Positions 51,927-62,785 are shown, counted from the stretch's first letter. The stretch: 64,000 nt of DNA from RGIG250 sp964540025 (GCA_964540025.1 CAZIKQ010000002.1:1-64000), one strand, 5' to 3'. Numbers and translations: made by a program. The notes: a model not told the origin generated them from the sequence alone.

Positions 51927-53345
51927 ATGAGCAAAGTAAAATCCCGCGGGGGCAAAATAATATATGTGGAGCCGGAAGGCTTGGCTGATGAGCTGGGTCT
52001 GATAGCCGGAGATGAAATACTGTCAATAAACGGAGCCCAGCCCCGAGATCTTATCGACTTGTCTTTTGCTATGGCCGATGAAGAGATCGACCTGCTTGTT
52101 CGCCATGCTGACGGCCAGGAAGAGGTTATCGGCTTTGACAAGGATATTGATGAAGACCTGGGCGTTGAGTTTGAATCGGCAGTTTTTGACGGGATCAGAC
52201 ATTGCGGAAATCATTGTTATTTTTGCTTTGTTGATCAGGTTCCGCCGCAGATGCGCTCGGCTCTCTACATAAAAGATGACGACTACCGGCTTTCCTTTTT
52301 GTACGGAAATTTTGTGACCTTGACGAATATCGGGGAGCAGGATTTTCAGCGGATCGCTCGTTATCATTTGAGCCCTCTCCATATTTCTGTCCAGACGGTC
52401 GATCCGGTCCTTCGTGAGAAGCTGCTGGGATCGCCCAGGGCAAAGGAACTGAATTCCCAGCTTGACCGCCTGGCCAGAGACGGAATAGAATTTCATTCCC
52501 AGGTGGTTTTGTGTCCCGGATTAAATGACGGCGACGAGTTGAAACGAACCATCGAAGAGTTGTGGCAGCGGCGGCCCTATGCGGCGTCTCTGGCAATCGT
52601 GCCGGTAGGTCTTACAAAGTACCGGGAAGATTGTTATCCCTTATCATTGTTTGACAGGGATGGGGCGGGACAAGTCATCGATCTTGTCAGCGCGTACCAG
52701 AAACAGTTCCGCCAGGAAATGGGAGAGAACTTCGTCTATCTGGGGGACGAATTCTTCCTTATGGCTGGCCGGGAGCTGCCGGAAGCGGAGCAATATGACG
52801 GCTTTCCCCAGCTTGATAATGGGGTGGGACTGGCCAGAAGTTTTCTCGATGATTGGCATAATGCGCAAAAGGCGACAGGCGCTGATATAAAAGCGAGTGA
52901 TACGCCGGTCACTATTCTTACGGGAACGGGTATTCAACCGCTGATAGACAGAATAGTAAAGGAATTTTCAGCGGCGCAGGGCAACGATATATATGAGGTC
53001 GTCCCGGTGGTGAATGAGTTTTTTGGAGAGAGCGTCAATGTGTCCGGACTCCTCACCGGCAAAGATATTCGTAAAGTAATAGCTGACCTGCAGGAGAAAA
53101 ACAAATTGCCGGAGAGGGTAGTCATTCCCGCCTCTTGCCTCAGAGCCGGCGACAGGATTTTCCTTGATGACGATACGCTGGAGTCGCTGGAACAGGATAC
53201 TGGTTTGAGGATCCTGCCGATTCTCCATGGAGATGAACTTTTCCAGGTATTAACGGATTTTGATTCAGCCTATTCAAATAATACCGCTGTGGAACGTACT
53301 TCGTATATGTGGCAGAGCAACGCCGCCTATACGGAGCTAAACTAG
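51927..53345 (+). CDS. DUF512 protein with PDZ and radical-SAM-like domains
   Basis: A 472-aa protein. An N-terminal PDZ-like domain (GLADELGLIAGDEILSINGAQP) is followed by CGNHCYFCFVDQ near residue 92, a CxxxCxxC cluster as in radical SAM proteins, then the DUF512 domain (SALYIKDDDYRLSFLYGNFVTLTN). It is a usual neighbour of der in Bacillota. Function not established. Confidence 0.9.
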   Translation: MSKVKSRGGKIIYVEPEGLADELGLIAGDEILSINGAQPRDLIDLSFAMADEEIDLLVRHADGQEEVIGFDKDIDEDLGVEFESAVFDGIRHCGNHCYFCFVDQVPPQMRSALYIKDDDYRLSFLYGNFVTLTNIGEQDFQRIARYHLSPLHISVQTVDPVLREKLLGSPRAKELNSQLDRLARDGIEFHSQVVLCPGLNDGDELKRTIEELWQRRPYAASLAIVPVGLTKYREDCYPLSLFDRDGAGQVIDLVSAYQKQFRQEMGENFVYLGDEFFLMAGRELPEAEQYDGFPQLDNGVGLARSFLDDWHNAQKATGADIKASDTPVTILTGTGIQPLIDRIVKEFSAAQGNDIYEVVPVVNEFFGESVNVSGLLTGKDIRKVIADLQEKNKLPERVVIPASCLRAGDRIFLDDDTLESLEQDTGLRILPILHGDELFQVLTDFDSAYSNNTAVERTSYMWQSNAAYTELN

Positions 53346-53358
53346 AAGGAGGCACTGC

Positions 53359-54690
53359 ATGAGCAAGCCAATCGTAGCCATAGTTGGCCGCCCGAACGTG
53401 GGCAAATCTACCCTTTTCAATCAGATTGGAAAGCAGCGGGTCTCTATCGTGGATGATTTTCCCGGTGTCACCCGGGACAGGATCTATCTTGACGCCGAAT
53501 GGCTCAATAACGAGTTTACCATGGTGGATACCGGCGGCATTGAGCTGGCCAGCGATGATAAACTGCTGAACAGTATGCGCCAGCAGGCAACGATTGCCAT
53601 CAATGAGGCCGACGTGATCCTCTTTGTGGTGGACGGTCGGGCCGGACTCACCAGTGAGGACGAAGAGATCGTAAAGATCCTTCGTCGGACAAAGAAGCCG
53701 GTCATCCTTGCCGTAAACAAGATCGACACGCCGAAGCAGCAGGATGATATTTATGACTTTTACAGTCTGGGACTTGGGGACGTGATCCCCGTCTCTGCTT
53801 CCAATTCCCTGAATCTGGGTGATCTTCTTGACGCCGTGGTAGCGGCTTTCCCGCAGAAGGCAGCCGGGGAAGATGAGAGCGATGAGCTGGCCATTGCGGT
53901 GATCGGCCGTCCGAATGTGGGCAAATCTTCTCTGGTAAATGCAATTCTCGGGGAAGAGCGGGTAATTGTAAGCGATATTGCCGGAACGACCCGGGACGCT
54001 ATCGATACGCATTTCACGAAGGACGATATTAAATTCACTTTGATCGATACTGCCGGGATGCGCCGTAAAGCAAAGATAGATAAACCTGTAGAGCATTATA
54101 GCGTGTTGCGGGCATTGAGAGCTGTCGATCGGGCCAATGTTGTTCTTATGGTTATCGATGCGGTAGAAGGAGTAACTGAGCAGGATAAAAAAATCGCCGG
54201 CTTTGCCCACGAATCAGGAAAAGGCGTTATTATTATCGTCAATAAGTGGGATTTGATACCTGACAAGGACGATAAATCCACTGTTAAATATACGGAGGTC
54301 ATCCGCAATGAACTCGTTTTCCTTCAGTATGCCCCGGTACTGTACATATCCGCATTAACAAAACAGCGGGTAAATCGCGTGACTGATGTAGTTAAATATG
54401 TGGCGGATCAACAGGCAATGCGCATTCAAACCAGTGTCCTAAATGAGCTGTTGAATGATGCAATCTCCATCAATCCGCCTCCGGCGCATAAAGGACGTCA
54501 GCTAAAGCTGCTCTTTATGACTCAGGTTGGTATAGAACCACCTCGTTTTGTTCTTTTTGCTAATGATCCAACCCTTGTTCATTTTTCATATTTGAGATAT
54601 TTAGAGAATCAGCTTCGGGCCAGATTTGGCTTTGAAGGCGCTCCGCTACGCATTATTACCAGAGCAAGGAAAGAAGAGGAGGATGATTGA
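53359..54690 (+). CDS. der: Ribosome biogenesis GTPase Der
   Basis: A 443-aa protein with tandem G domains (GRPNVGKSTLFN at residue 10 and GRPNVGKSSLVN near 185) and a C-terminal KH-like domain. It assists 50S assembly. AAGGAGG precedes ATG. Its stop overlaps the plsY start. Confidence 0.97.
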   Translation: MSKPIVAIVGRPNVGKSTLFNQIGKQRVSIVDDFPGVTRDRIYLDAEWLNNEFTMVDTGGIELASDDKLLNSMRQQATIAINEADVILFVVDGRAGLTSEDEEIVKILRRTKKPVILAVNKIDTPKQQDDIYDFYSLGLGDVIPVSASNSLNLGDLLDAVVAAFPQKAAGEDESDELAIAVIGRPNVGKSSLVNAILGEERVIVSDIAGTTRDAIDTHFTKDDIKFTLIDTAGMRRKAKIDKPVEHYSVLRALRAVDRANVVLMVIDAVEGVTEQDKKIAGFAHESGKGVIIIVNKWDLIPDKDDKSTVKYTEVIRNELVFLQYAPVLYISALTKQRVNRVTDVVKYVADQQAMRIQTSVLNELLNDAISINPPPAHKGRQLKLLFMTQVGIEPPRFVLFANDPTLVHFSYLRYLENQLRARFGFEGAPLRIITRARKEEEDD

Positions 54691-55286
54691 TGTTCGGATT
54701 GATAGTTGCAGCTGCCTGTGCTTATCTTGTCGGTTCTATCCCAAGCGGTCTCATTTTGGGAAAGCTTATATGGAAGACAGATCTGAGGGACCATGGCAGT
54801 CATAATATTGGCGCGACAAATGCGTGGCGTACTATTGGCAGAGCTGGCGGGATTACTGTCTTCCTTTGTGACCTCATTAAGGGGTGTCTCGGCGTTTGGT
54901 TTGCCGTTAAATTTGCCGATGGCTCATCTTTTTCTCAGGTAATTGGGGGCATCATGGCGATAGTTGGTCATTCCTGGTCCTTATTCCTCGGTTTTAAGGG
55001 TGGTAAGGGAGTTGCAACCGGTTTAGGCGTGGTTGCTATGCTTATGCCGCTGGTAACTGTTTTGCTTTTTGGAGTCTGGTTTGCCATCGTTTATTTTACA
55101 GGTTATGTATCTTTGGGTTCAATTGTGGCAGCGGCTTTAGCGCCGGTGATGGCCTGGCTGTTTGGCTATGATGGCTGGTTCATTGTCTTTGGTTGCCTGG
55201 CCGCGCTATTTATCATCGTCCGCCACAAGCAAAATATTGAGCGGCTGCTGAATGGTACAGAAAGCAAGATAAAGGCGGCAAAGTAA
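54687..55286 (+). CDS. plsY: Glycerol-3-phosphate acyltransferase PlsY
   Basis: Acylates glycerol-3-phosphate with acyl-phosphate, first step of phospholipid synthesis. The 199-aa protein has about five membrane segments and the motifs YLVGSIPSGLILGKL, HGSHNIGATNAWR and GFKGGKGVATGLG. It overlaps der by 4 bp. Confidence 0.95.
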   Translation: MMFGLIVAAACAYLVGSIPSGLILGKLIWKTDLRDHGSHNIGATNAWRTIGRAGGITVFLCDLIKGCLGVWFAVKFADGSSFSQVIGGIMAIVGHSWSLFLGFKGGKGVATGLGVVAMLMPLVTVLLFGVWFAIVYFTGYVSLGSIVAAALAPVMAWLFGYDGWFIVFGCLAALFIIVRHKQNIERLLNGTESKIKAAK

Positions 55287-55377
55287 TTAGAGAGACCGTT
55301 TACTCATGGTTGATTTTATTGACAAGTTTTATTTATCCATGCTAGAATAACCTTCGTTGCGGATACACGGCAACAAT

Positions 55378-55462
55378 GCGGACATGGCGGAATTGGCAGA
55401 CGCGTTGGATTTAGGATCCAATGCCGTAAGGCGTGGAGGTTCGAGCCCTCTTGTCCGCACCA
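55378..55462 (+). tRNA. tRNA-Leu(UAG)
   Basis: A complete cloverleaf with a long class-II variable arm, an acceptor stem GCGGACA/TGTCCGC, the anticodon loop TTTAGGA (anticodon UAG) and an encoded CCA end. The variable arm is TGCCGTAAGGCG. It reads CUA/CUG and lies between plsY and the U32 peptidase, with a terminator after it. Confidence 0.95.
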
Positions 55463-55474
55463 AAAAGAATAGTG

Positions 55475-55521
55475 AGGTCGTTTTCCGTGGCTAAAGGCAA
55501 CTGGGATGACGGCCTTTTTTT
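55475..55521 (+). terminator. tRNA terminator
   Basis: AGGTCGT pairs with ACGGCCT, with seven Ts. Confidence 0.75.
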
Positions 55522-55580
55522 GTGACCGATTTGTTTGCAGATGATCCGTCAGCGATCGACGACATAACAGGTGTGTATTT

Positions 55581-58160
55581 ATGAAGAAGTTTATGGAATT
55601 GCTTGCTCCGGCGGGCAGCAGGGAAGCATTTATCGCCGCCGTTGAGAGCGGGGCGGACGCGGTATATCTTGCCGGGCCTTCTTTTGGCGCGCGAGCCTAT
55701 GCTGATAATTTTGACCGGGAGGCTTTGAAGTGGGCCTTTGAATTTGCTCATCTTAGAGGGGTTGCCGTTCACGTCACCGTCAATACGATCGTCAGCGATG
55801 AAGAATGGGATGAATGCGCCGATTATCTGCGCTTTCTTGATGAAGCGGGGGCGGATGCCGTGCTGGTGCAGGACCTGGGGGTAGCGATGCTGGCAAGGCA
55901 GGTTGCGCCTGATTTGCCTCTTCACGCCTCCACCCAGATGACAGTTCACAATTTGGCCGGTGTTTTGGAGCTGGCTGGCCTGGGCTTTACGAGAGTAGTC
56001 CTTTCCCGGGAGCTTTCCCTTAAAGATATAAAATATATCTGCGCCCACAGCCCGGTAGAGATCGAAGTGTTCATGCACGGGGCCCTGTGCGTTTGCTATT
56101 CCGGTCAATGTCTCATGTCAAGTCTCATCGGGGGACGCAGCGGGAACCGGGGACGCTGCGCTCAGCCCTGCAGACTGCCCTATTCATTGGTGAATCGCAG
56201 GGGGCAGGATCTGTTGAAGGGAAAGGCAGGAGAATATCTGCTTTCCCCTAAGGACTTAAAAACTCTGGAATTACTGCCGGAGTACATGGCCGCTGGGGTG
56301 GCGTCGCTGAAAATAGAGGGGCGGATGAAGCGACCGGAGTACGTAGCCGTAGTGGTTGATACGTATCGTCAGGCTCTGGACACTCTCCTTCAGGGCAATG
56401 AGGGTTACAAAACCGGCAAAGAATCTGAACGCCGCCTGGCCCAGGTGTTTAACCGTGACTTTACTACCGCTTATCTAAAAGGTCGCCCCGGCAGGCATAT
56501 GATGAGCGATATGCGGCCCAATAATCGGGGAATTTTGGCCGGAAGGGTAGCCAAAATAGATGATGACAATTCAAAAGTTTTTCTGAAGTTGGCGGTTGAC
56601 GTCAATAAGGGCGACGAGCTGGATTTTTGGGTCAAAGTGGGCGGCCGGACAACAATCAAGTTGGATGAATTTGCGGATGTTCACGGAACAAAGCTAAACT
56701 CGGCTAAGGCGGGAGAAACCATCTCCTTTGTCACGAGCCTCAATATCCGGCAGAACGACCGGGCCTTTCGGGTTTATGACGCTGCCTTGATGACCGAAGC
56801 CCGCAGCCGCTACACTGCCGGCGCGCCGGTGAGGAGAGTGCCGGTGGCGGTTTCAGCCAGATTTCATTTGAATGAGAAGCCAAGGCTGGATCTGCGGCTG
56901 GTCGGGGACAATAATATTCAGGTGTTGGCTGAGGCCGACTACATTATTCCTTCGGCAGAAAATCATCCCCTGACCGAAAAAGCTGCGGAAAAACAGCTGA
57001 ACAGATTGGGCAGCACCGTTTACAGTCTGGCGGAGCTTAAACTTGATATTGAGCCGGGCGTGATGGTCCCGGTAAGCGTTATCAATGATTTGCGCCGTCA
57101 GGCTGCCGACGCCCTGGATAAGCTCCGGCTCGATATATGGCGCAAGGAAAGAGGGGCCGGAACCACCCTGGCCGCGAGAAATCTTGACACACCATCAGAA
57201 GTTTATTCGCCGGGAAATGCAAAAGAAAGCCCGGGGAGCATACCGTCAGTTTATGTAAGTACCGCTGCGCTTGAGGGAGTGAGAGCCGCTCTCCAAGGGG
57301 GCGCTGAGGGCATCATATTTGGCGGTGACAGCTATCATCATGAACCGCTGAGTATCGGCAGCTATCGCGAGGCTGCCGCGCTGGTGAAGAGCAGCAACAA
57401 GGATTGTAAACTTTTCTTTAACACGCCGAGGATCTGCCGGGAGGATGCGCTCCCCGGGTTAAAGGCAATTTGGCAAAGCTGGCTTGAACTGGAACCGACT
57501 GGCGTATATGTCCATAATATTGGAACGCTCCGGCTCCTGAGAGATTTGATCGAAGGCAGCGGGAAGTCCATAGAACTGCGCTCGGATTTTTCTCTGATAG
57601 CCTTTAACGGCTTGACCCTTGAAGCCTTGGAAAATTTGGGAGTAAAACAAGCCACATTATCCCCCGAGTTAAACCTTTCGGGACTGTTGCCGTTGATAAA
57701 AAAATCGCCCATCAAGACTGAATGTATAGTACACGGCAAGCTGGAACTGATGGTATCAGAGTATTGCGTCCTGGGTAGCTTTTTGGGCGGCCTGGGAAAA
57801 GATGGCTGTGATACCTGCTCGATGCCCTGTAAGAACGGCCCATATTTCCTGAAAGACCGAAAGGGAGAACTCTTTCCGGTGGTTAATGACCAATACTGCC
57901 ACATGCACCTGCTAAACAGTAAAACTTTAAGCCTCCTGCCGGAAATAGGGAAGCTGACCAATAGCGGGATAACTGCTGTCCGCATTGATGCAAAAGCTAT
58001 TGACCCCAAATATATAAGTATGTTAGTAAGCGCCTATCGGGATTACTTGCGGAGAGGAAGCAACCTCTCCCCGGAAGAAATCGACTGGTGCAGGAAAACC
58101 GAGGCAGGTACCGCGACCGAGGGAGTAACCCGCGGTCATTATTTCCGTGGAGTCTTATAA
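55581..58160 (+). CDS. U32-family peptidase / tRNA-rRNA hydroxylation protein with DUF3656
   Basis: An 859-aa protein. The U32 domain (residues 1-300) has the LAPAGSREAFIAAVESGADAVYL start and the cysteine-rich block EVFMHGALCVCYSGQCLMSS...GNRGRCAQPCR. DUF3656 follows, and a C-terminal domain holds a second Cys block (CDTCSMPCK). Homologues RlhA and TrhP hydroxylate RNA with prephenate; the older annotation is collagenase. The target here is unknown. Confidence 0.87.
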   Translation: MKKFMELLAPAGSREAFIAAVESGADAVYLAGPSFGARAYADNFDREALKWAFEFAHLRGVAVHVTVNTIVSDEEWDECADYLRFLDEAGADAVLVQDLGVAMLARQVAPDLPLHASTQMTVHNLAGVLELAGLGFTRVVLSRELSLKDIKYICAHSPVEIEVFMHGALCVCYSGQCLMSSLIGGRSGNRGRCAQPCRLPYSLVNRRGQDLLKGKAGEYLLSPKDLKTLELLPEYMAAGVASLKIEGRMKRPEYVAVVVDTYRQALDTLLQGNEGYKTGKESERRLAQVFNRDFTTAYLKGRPGRHMMSDMRPNNRGILAGRVAKIDDDNSKVFLKLAVDVNKGDELDFWVKVGGRTTIKLDEFADVHGTKLNSAKAGETISFVTSLNIRQNDRAFRVYDAALMTEARSRYTAGAPVRRVPVAVSARFHLNEKPRLDLRLVGDNNIQVLAEADYIIPSAENHPLTEKAAEKQLNRLGSTVYSLAELKLDIEPGVMVPVSVINDLRRQAADALDKLRLDIWRKERGAGTTLAARNLDTPSEVYSPGNAKESPGSIPSVYVSTAALEGVRAALQGGAEGIIFGGDSYHHEPLSIGSYREAAALVKSSNKDCKLFFNTPRICREDALPGLKAIWQSWLELEPTGVYVHNIGTLRLLRDLIEGSGKSIELRSDFSLIAFNGLTLEALENLGVKQATLSPELNLSGLLPLIKKSPIKTECIVHGKLELMVSEYCVLGSFLGGLGKDGCDTCSMPCKNGPYFLKDRKGELFPVVNDQYCHMHLLNSKTLSLLPEIGKLTNSGITAVRIDAKAIDPKYISMLVSAYRDYLRRGSNLSPEEIDWCRKTEAGTATEGVTRGHYFRGVL

Positions 58161-58210
58161 CAGGCGCTCGTGGGCGCGTTTACAGACAATATATTATTCC
58201 GTTACGTACA

Positions 58211-58237
58211 AGCTGCTGGGAAACCGGCGGCTTTTTT
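58211..58237 (+). terminator. Terminator after the U32 gene
   Basis: AGCTGCTGG / CCGGCGGCT stem (with two G-U pairs) around GAAA, then TTTTTT. Confidence 0.75.
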
Positions 58238-58240
58238 GAT

Positions 58241-58269
58241 TTGAAATGTTTTCCTGTTTGAGTTATTAT
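58241..58269 (+). promoter_or_regulatory. uvrB promoter
   Basis: TTGAAA (58241-58246), 17-bp spacer, TATTAT (58264-58269). No LexA-type box is seen. Confidence 0.5.
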
Positions 58270-58289
58270 CAGATGCGGAGGATGAGAAA

Positions 58290-60344
58290 ATGGCTGTGAA
58301 TTTTGAAAAAATAGAAACGGTGGCAGACCGGCCCTTTAGAGTGTCCTCGCCTTTTGCACCGACAGGAGATCAGCCTCAGGCGATTGACAATCTGGCAATG
58401 GGAATAGAAAACGGTCAGGAAGCGCAAGTGCTTCTGGGCGCCACTGGCACAGGAAAAACATACACAATCGCCAAATTGATAGAAAAGGTGCAAAAGCCCA
58501 CCCTGGTGATAGCCCATAACAAAACGCTGGCTGCACAATTGGCAAGTGAGTTCAAAGCATTTTTCCCGGATAATTACGTTGGTTACTTTGTTTCCTATTA
58601 TGATTATTATCAACCGGAGGCTTACATAGCGCAAACCGATACGTATATTGAGAAGGATGCTTCAATAAATGATGAGATAGACGAGCTTCGCCATTCTGCC
58701 ACCTGCTCTCTTTTTGAACGGCGGGATGTAATTGTTGTAGCCAGCGTATCATGTATATACGGACTTGGTTCACCGGAAAGCTATCATGAGATGGTTTTGT
58801 CTCTTCATAAGGGGCAGGAGATATCCAGAGATGATATTCTTCGTAAGCTTGTTTCTATTCATTACGAACGAAATGACATTGCCTTTGAAAGAGATAAATT
58901 CAGAGTGCGTGGAGACGTTATAGAGGTTTTTCCGGCCTCGTACAATAATCGGGGGGTTCGTATTGAGTTATTTGGGGATGAGGTTGACAGAATTTTAGAA
59001 TTTGACATAACCAGCGGTCATGTGTATGGAGAACGGTTACATTCAATGATTTTTCCTGCGTCGCATTATGTAACGGCTGACGAAGATTTGAAGATGGCCG
59101 TAGCCTCAATTCAGGAGGAACTGAATGAACGGCTACAGGAGCTGGAGGCCGCGAACAAGCTGGTTGAGGCCCAAAGATTAAAGCAAAGAACCAATTATGA
59201 CCTGGAAATGATTGAGGAAATGGGCTATTGTTCAGGGATAGAGAACTACTCACGGCACCTTACTCACCGTAAGCCGGGAGAGGCTCCCTACACATTGCTG
59301 GATTATTTTCCAGACGATTTCCTGATTGTAATGGATGAATCACATGTCACCGTGCCACAGCTGAAGGCAATGTACGCTGGGGACCGTTCCCGGAAAATAT
59401 CCCTTGTAGATAATGGCTTCAGGCTGCCCTCGGCCTTTGATAACCGGCCCTTGACATTTGAAGAGTTTGAAGAGCGGATAAACCAGATTGTGTATGTTTC
59501 AGCGACTCCGGCTGAATATGAATTGAATAAAGCTCAACAGGTTGTCGAACAGATAATCAGACCTACTGGAATAGTTGATCCGGAAATAGAAGTCAGACCG
59601 CTTGAAGGTCAAATCGATGACCTTATAAGTGAAATAAAAAAACGCGCCGCTAAAAATGAAAGGGTTCTGGTCACGACCCTGACGAAAAAAATGGCCGAAA
59701 ACCTTACTGATTACCTCAAAGAAGAAAGCATAAAGGTGCGGTATCTCCACTCTGATATAGCAACCTTTGAAAGGGCTGAAATAATCCGAGATTTAAGGGC
59801 TGGTGTGTTTGATGTTTTAGTAGGTATAAACCTTCTCAGGGAAGGGTTGGATATGCCGGAGGTTTCCCTTGTTGCAATACTTGATGCGGACAAGGAAGGA
59901 TTTCTGCGGTCGGAAACATCACTGATTCAAACGGTAGGACGGGCGGCGAGAAATGCCGCAGGTCATGTTATTATGTATGCTGACCAGATTACCGGATCAA
60001 TGAAACGAACTATCGAGGAGACCAATCGAAGAAGAAACGTTCAGAATAAATATAATAGCGATCATAATATTACGCCCGTGACCGTTATTAAACCGGTGAA
60101 GGATCTGATCGAAACAACGATAGTGACAGAGGTTGAATCATCGGTAGCAGCAGATAACAGAGCAGACTACGCAACAAAGAAAAAGGAGAAACGGAAGCTG
60201 ACAAATAAGGACAAGGAGGCATTGATAAGGACGCTTACAAAGCAGATGCAGGACGCATCTAAAACTTTGGATTTTGAGCGGGCGGCTGAGCTTCGAGATA
60301 TAATTTTTGAGCTACAGGGAACAAGGGAGGTCAGGAAAAAATAA
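58290..60344 (+). CDS. uvrB: Excinuclease ABC subunit B
   Basis: Nucleotide-excision repair helicase. The 684-aa protein has Walker [18 protein letters not shown] near residue 50, the damage-probing hairpin [13 protein letters not shown] near residue 98, DESH ([11 protein letters not shown]), and a C-terminal UVR motif ([22 protein letters not shown]). The length matches the family. uvrA is not in the window. Confidence 0.97.
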   Translation: MAVNFEKIETVADRPFRVSSPFAPTGDQPQAIDNLAMGIENGQEAQVLLGATGTGKTYTIAKLIEKVQKPTLVIAHNKTLAAQLASEFKAFFPDNYVGYFVSYYDYYQPEAYIAQTDTYIEKDASINDEIDELRHSATCSLFERRDVIVVASVSCIYGLGSPESYHEMVLSLHKGQEISRDDILRKLVSIHYERNDIAFERDKFRVRGDVIEVFPASYNNRGVRIELFGDEVDRILEFDITSGHVYGERLHSMIFPASHYVTADEDLKMAVASIQEELNERLQELEAANKLVEAQRLKQRTNYDLEMIEEMGYCSGIENYSRHLTHRKPGEAPYTLLDYFPDDFLIVMDESHVTVPQLKAMYAGDRSRKISLVDNGFRLPSAFDNRPLTFEEFEERINQIVYVSATPAEYELNKAQQVVEQIIRPTGIVDPEIEVRPLEGQIDDLISEIKKRAAKNERVLVTTLTKKMAENLTDYLKEESIKVRYLHSDIATFERAEIIRDLRAGVFDVLVGINLLREGLDMPEVSLVAILDADKEGFLRSETSLIQTVGRAARNAAGHVIMYADQITGSMKRTIEETNRRRNVQNKYNSDHNITPVTVIKPVKDLIETTIVTEVESSVAADNRADYATKKKEKRKLTNKDKEALIRTLTKQMQDASKTLDFERAAELRDIIFELQGTREVRKK

Positions 60345-60389
60345 AAATAAACATCTCCTGTATTATTTACGCAGGAGATGTTTATTTTT
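60343..60389. terminator. Bidirectional terminator
   Basis: AAAAATAAACATCTCCTG and its complement flank an 11-nt loop. It ends uvrB and the leftward SGNH gene. Confidence 0.93.
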
Positions 60390-61997
60390 ATTTATGATGT
60401 TTGCCATTAGCATTTTGCCGGATACATCCGGATGAAGCCCGTCAATAGCAAGCTCTGGAGCCAGAAATCTGTTTTCTGCATCATAAAAATATGGTTCCAA
60501 ATCAATACAGTAGGGCATTGTACGAATATGCTGATTGACGGTTTTAAGCTTGCTGTCCCATTCGCTATAAGTAACAGAACTAAAAGCACGGAGAATTCTT
60601 TGTGGGTTTAGCGGCAAAATCGTCAAAAAAATTGGCCGTATATCATTTTTTTCGCAGATTTCCCTTATTGAGTCGAGATATCTGCACATGTCCGAGGAAC
60701 TCATATCGTTTCGCAGGTTGTTCGTTCCTTCCATGATAAGCAGATTATATGGATGAAGGAGAAGGACGTCGGCTTCAAATCTGGCAATAGCAGTATCCAG
60801 GGTATCGCCGCTTTTCCCTAAATTGATAGCGGGAAAATCAAGATAGCTGGTGTAGCAGTATTCAAGATTAGCGGGAGAATATGAAATTGCGCCGCCTCCG
60901 TGGGTAATGCTGTCGCCAAAAGCTGCAGCAAATGGACGGTTTTTATATATTGGAATGGTGAAGGCGGCAGTGTCAGAGTAGTGACCTACCTGGTTTCCGT
61001 CTTTGTCCAGCGCTCTGACTCGCCAATAGTAGGTTGTACCAGGTTTTCCTCTTGGGAAATCATCATAAAGACAAGTTTTATTATCAGCCTGTTTACGCCA
61101 TAAAGGATTTTCGATCGGTCTGTTTTCATGGTCTTTATCAAAGGGCTGAGCAGAGAGCTCAACCTCGTAATCAAGCTGGCTGTCCGCAAGAGGTATCCAG
61201 CTGTAAACTGGATACAATGGCATTCTGCCGGTTACTATTTTGTCATTCTCTATAAGCTGGGGGCGATCGGGAACAGGAAGGGATTCGTCGACATATAGCT
61301 CGCTGACAGGCGAGAAATCCCCCAGAGGTTCCCGATCAAGATTTAGAGCTTGTACCCGCCAATAGTATTTTTTTTCAATATTTGCCTTATCCTTGATAAA
61401 ATTGGTCAGATCAATCTGACATCCGTTAGTATAAATTTTGTCGTTCAGGTATATTGTGTTACCAAGATCACTTGTTTTACCTTCTTTATCAGGGGGCGCC
61501 ACAAGCAGCTCCAGCCTGTAGCAGGCGGCAGTTGGTACCGTATGCCACATAAGAAAGGGTTTGATAGATGCTGGTGATTTTGCGGTGAAGTTGCTTATCA
61601 GTACAGGTACATTCTTGTGTACATATTTTGTATTAACAACAGGTGGAAAGGGATGTCTTAATTCACCAAACATACCGTATGGGGTAATTACGTATTCGGT
61701 ATGATAGGCAGAGGATTCAAGTTTACAGCTTGGAGATAAGGAAAACTCACTTTTTTCTACTCGTCTTATTGGCTTACTGTTGTCTTCTCCCTTTGTAACA
61801 GATATTGTATCTATTCGGTAGTAACATGGATAGGGAAGCCTTTCCCAGCTTAGTATCTGGCCGTGATCAGTCTCGGTAATTACTGCATTGGCATTACCCC
61901 GGCCCCAAAGAACTATGTCTGATTTTTCGATAGCATACATAAATACGAGGAAAAAAGCGGACATAATAAAGACGAAAGAGAGGAACTTTTTCATCAA
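60363..61997 (-). CDS. Secreted SGNH/GDSL hydrolase with Fn3-like repeats
   Basis: A 544-aa protein with an N-terminal signal or anchor (FLSFVFIMSAFFLVFMYA), two or more Fn3-like repeats (YYWRVQALN near 215, YYWRVRALD near 325), and an SGNH domain starting AAFGDSITHG near residue 360. Catalytic segments GTNNLRND and DGLHPD complete the triad pattern. The substrate may be a cell-envelope or polysaccharide ester; this is inferred. No operon partner. Confidence 0.85.
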   Translation of the reverse strand: MMKKFLSFVFIMSAFFLVFMYAIEKSDIVLWGRGNANAVITETDHGQILSWERLPYPCYYRIDTISVTKGEDNSKPIRRVEKSEFSLSPSCKLESSAYHTEYVITPYGMFGELRHPFPPVVNTKYVHKNVPVLISNFTAKSPASIKPFLMWHTVPTAACYRLELLVAPPDKEGKTSDLGNTIYLNDKIYTNGCQIDLTNFIKDKANIEKKYYWRVQALNLDREPLGDFSPVSELYVDESLPVPDRPQLIENDKIVTGRMPLYPVYSWIPLADSQLDYEVELSAQPFDKDHENRPIENPLWRKQADNKTCLYDDFPRGKPGTTYYWRVRALDKDGNQVGHYSDTAAFTIPIYKNRPFAAAFGDSITHGGGAISYSPANLEYCYTSYLDFPAINLGKSGDTLDTAIARFEADVLLLHPYNLLIMEGTNNLRNDMSSSDMCRYLDSIREICEKNDIRPIFLTILPLNPQRILRAFSSVTYSEWDSKLKTVNQHIRTMPYCIDLEPYFYDAENRFLAPELAIDGLHPDVSGKMLMANIINKNKHLLRK

Positions 61998-62062
61998 ATT
62001 ACCTTACTTCGAATAAAATATATACGGTATCAGTACCACGCATTAGAAACCTTCATCAATAC

Positions 62063-62068
62063 ATGATA
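62063..62068 (+). promoter_or_regulatory. Candidate -10 box before the corrinoid adenosyltransferase gene
   Basis: A TATAAT lies here, about 85 bp before the start codon, with only a weak TTAGAA -35. No cobalamin riboswitch is recognisable in the 155-bp gap. Confidence 0.3.
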
Positions 62069-62152
62069 TAATAAGTCTGCAACAGTATATCATCTTTCAA
62101 GCATTTATACAGTCTTGAGAATAAATTTTTTTATATTGCTGAGGTGGATACG

Positions 62153-62704
62153 ATGTCAAATGAATCTGTTCAGGAGAAAAAGGGACTGGTTATCGTTCAT
62201 ACCGGTGATGGGAAAGGAAAGACAACTGCCGCGCTGGGACTGGCAATTCGTGCATGGGGAGACGGACTCCGCATATTGATAATTCAGTTCATTAAGGGCG
62301 GTTGGAAATATGGAGAATTAAAGACCCTGAAAACCTTGGGGGACATTGATGGGAGAATTGAGGTTCGTCAGTGCGGTAAGGGGTTTACTCAACGATGTGA
62401 GGATAAAACCGAGCACTGCGAAGCTGCCCGTAAAGCGCTGCAGGCTGCCCAAAAAGAAATTCACAGCGGCGAATGGGATATGATAATTCTGGATGAACTT
62501 AACTACGCTGTCAAATTCGACCTGATAGAAGAACATTGCGTATTGGACTTGATAAGAGAGAAGCCGGAGGATATTCACCTTGTAATTACCGGAAGGGATG
62601 TTCGGCCGTCAGTCGCTGAGGCTGCCGACCTTGTTACAGAGATGCGGCTGGTAAAGCATCCTTTCCAAAAAGGAATCAAGGCACAGCAGGGTATCGAATT
62701 TTGA
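62153..62704 (+). CDS. cobO: ATP:corrinoid adenosyltransferase
   Basis: Adenosylates cob(I)yrinic acid a,c-diamide or salvaged cobalamin to make coenzyme B12. The 183-aa CobA/CobO/BtuR-type protein has the P-loop HTGDGKGKTTAALGLAIRAWGDG and the DMIILDELNYAV motif near residue 115. ATG 62153 is preferred, with AGGTGG upstream; GTG 62144 overlaps the site. Alone among B12 genes here, so a salvage role is likely. Confidence 0.9.
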   Translation: MSNESVQEKKGLVIVHTGDGKGKTTAALGLAIRAWGDGLRILIIQFIKGGWKYGELKTLKTLGDIDGRIEVRQCGKGFTQRCEDKTEHCEAARKALQAAQKEIHSGEWDMIILDELNYAVKFDLIEEHCVLDLIREKPEDIHLVITGRDVRPSVAEAADLVTEMRLVKHPFQKGIKAQQGIEF

Positions 62705-62785
62705 TTATGTCTTGCAATAGTTAGATAAAAGCGTTATTATACCATTTACAGTGTTACATACATTTTGTGAGAGGTAGGGTTTATT

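Noticed and set aside
53140..54210. 356-aa minus-strand frame opposite der
   Set aside because: der is unambiguous. The antisense frame has low-complexity Arg/His composition and no start context.
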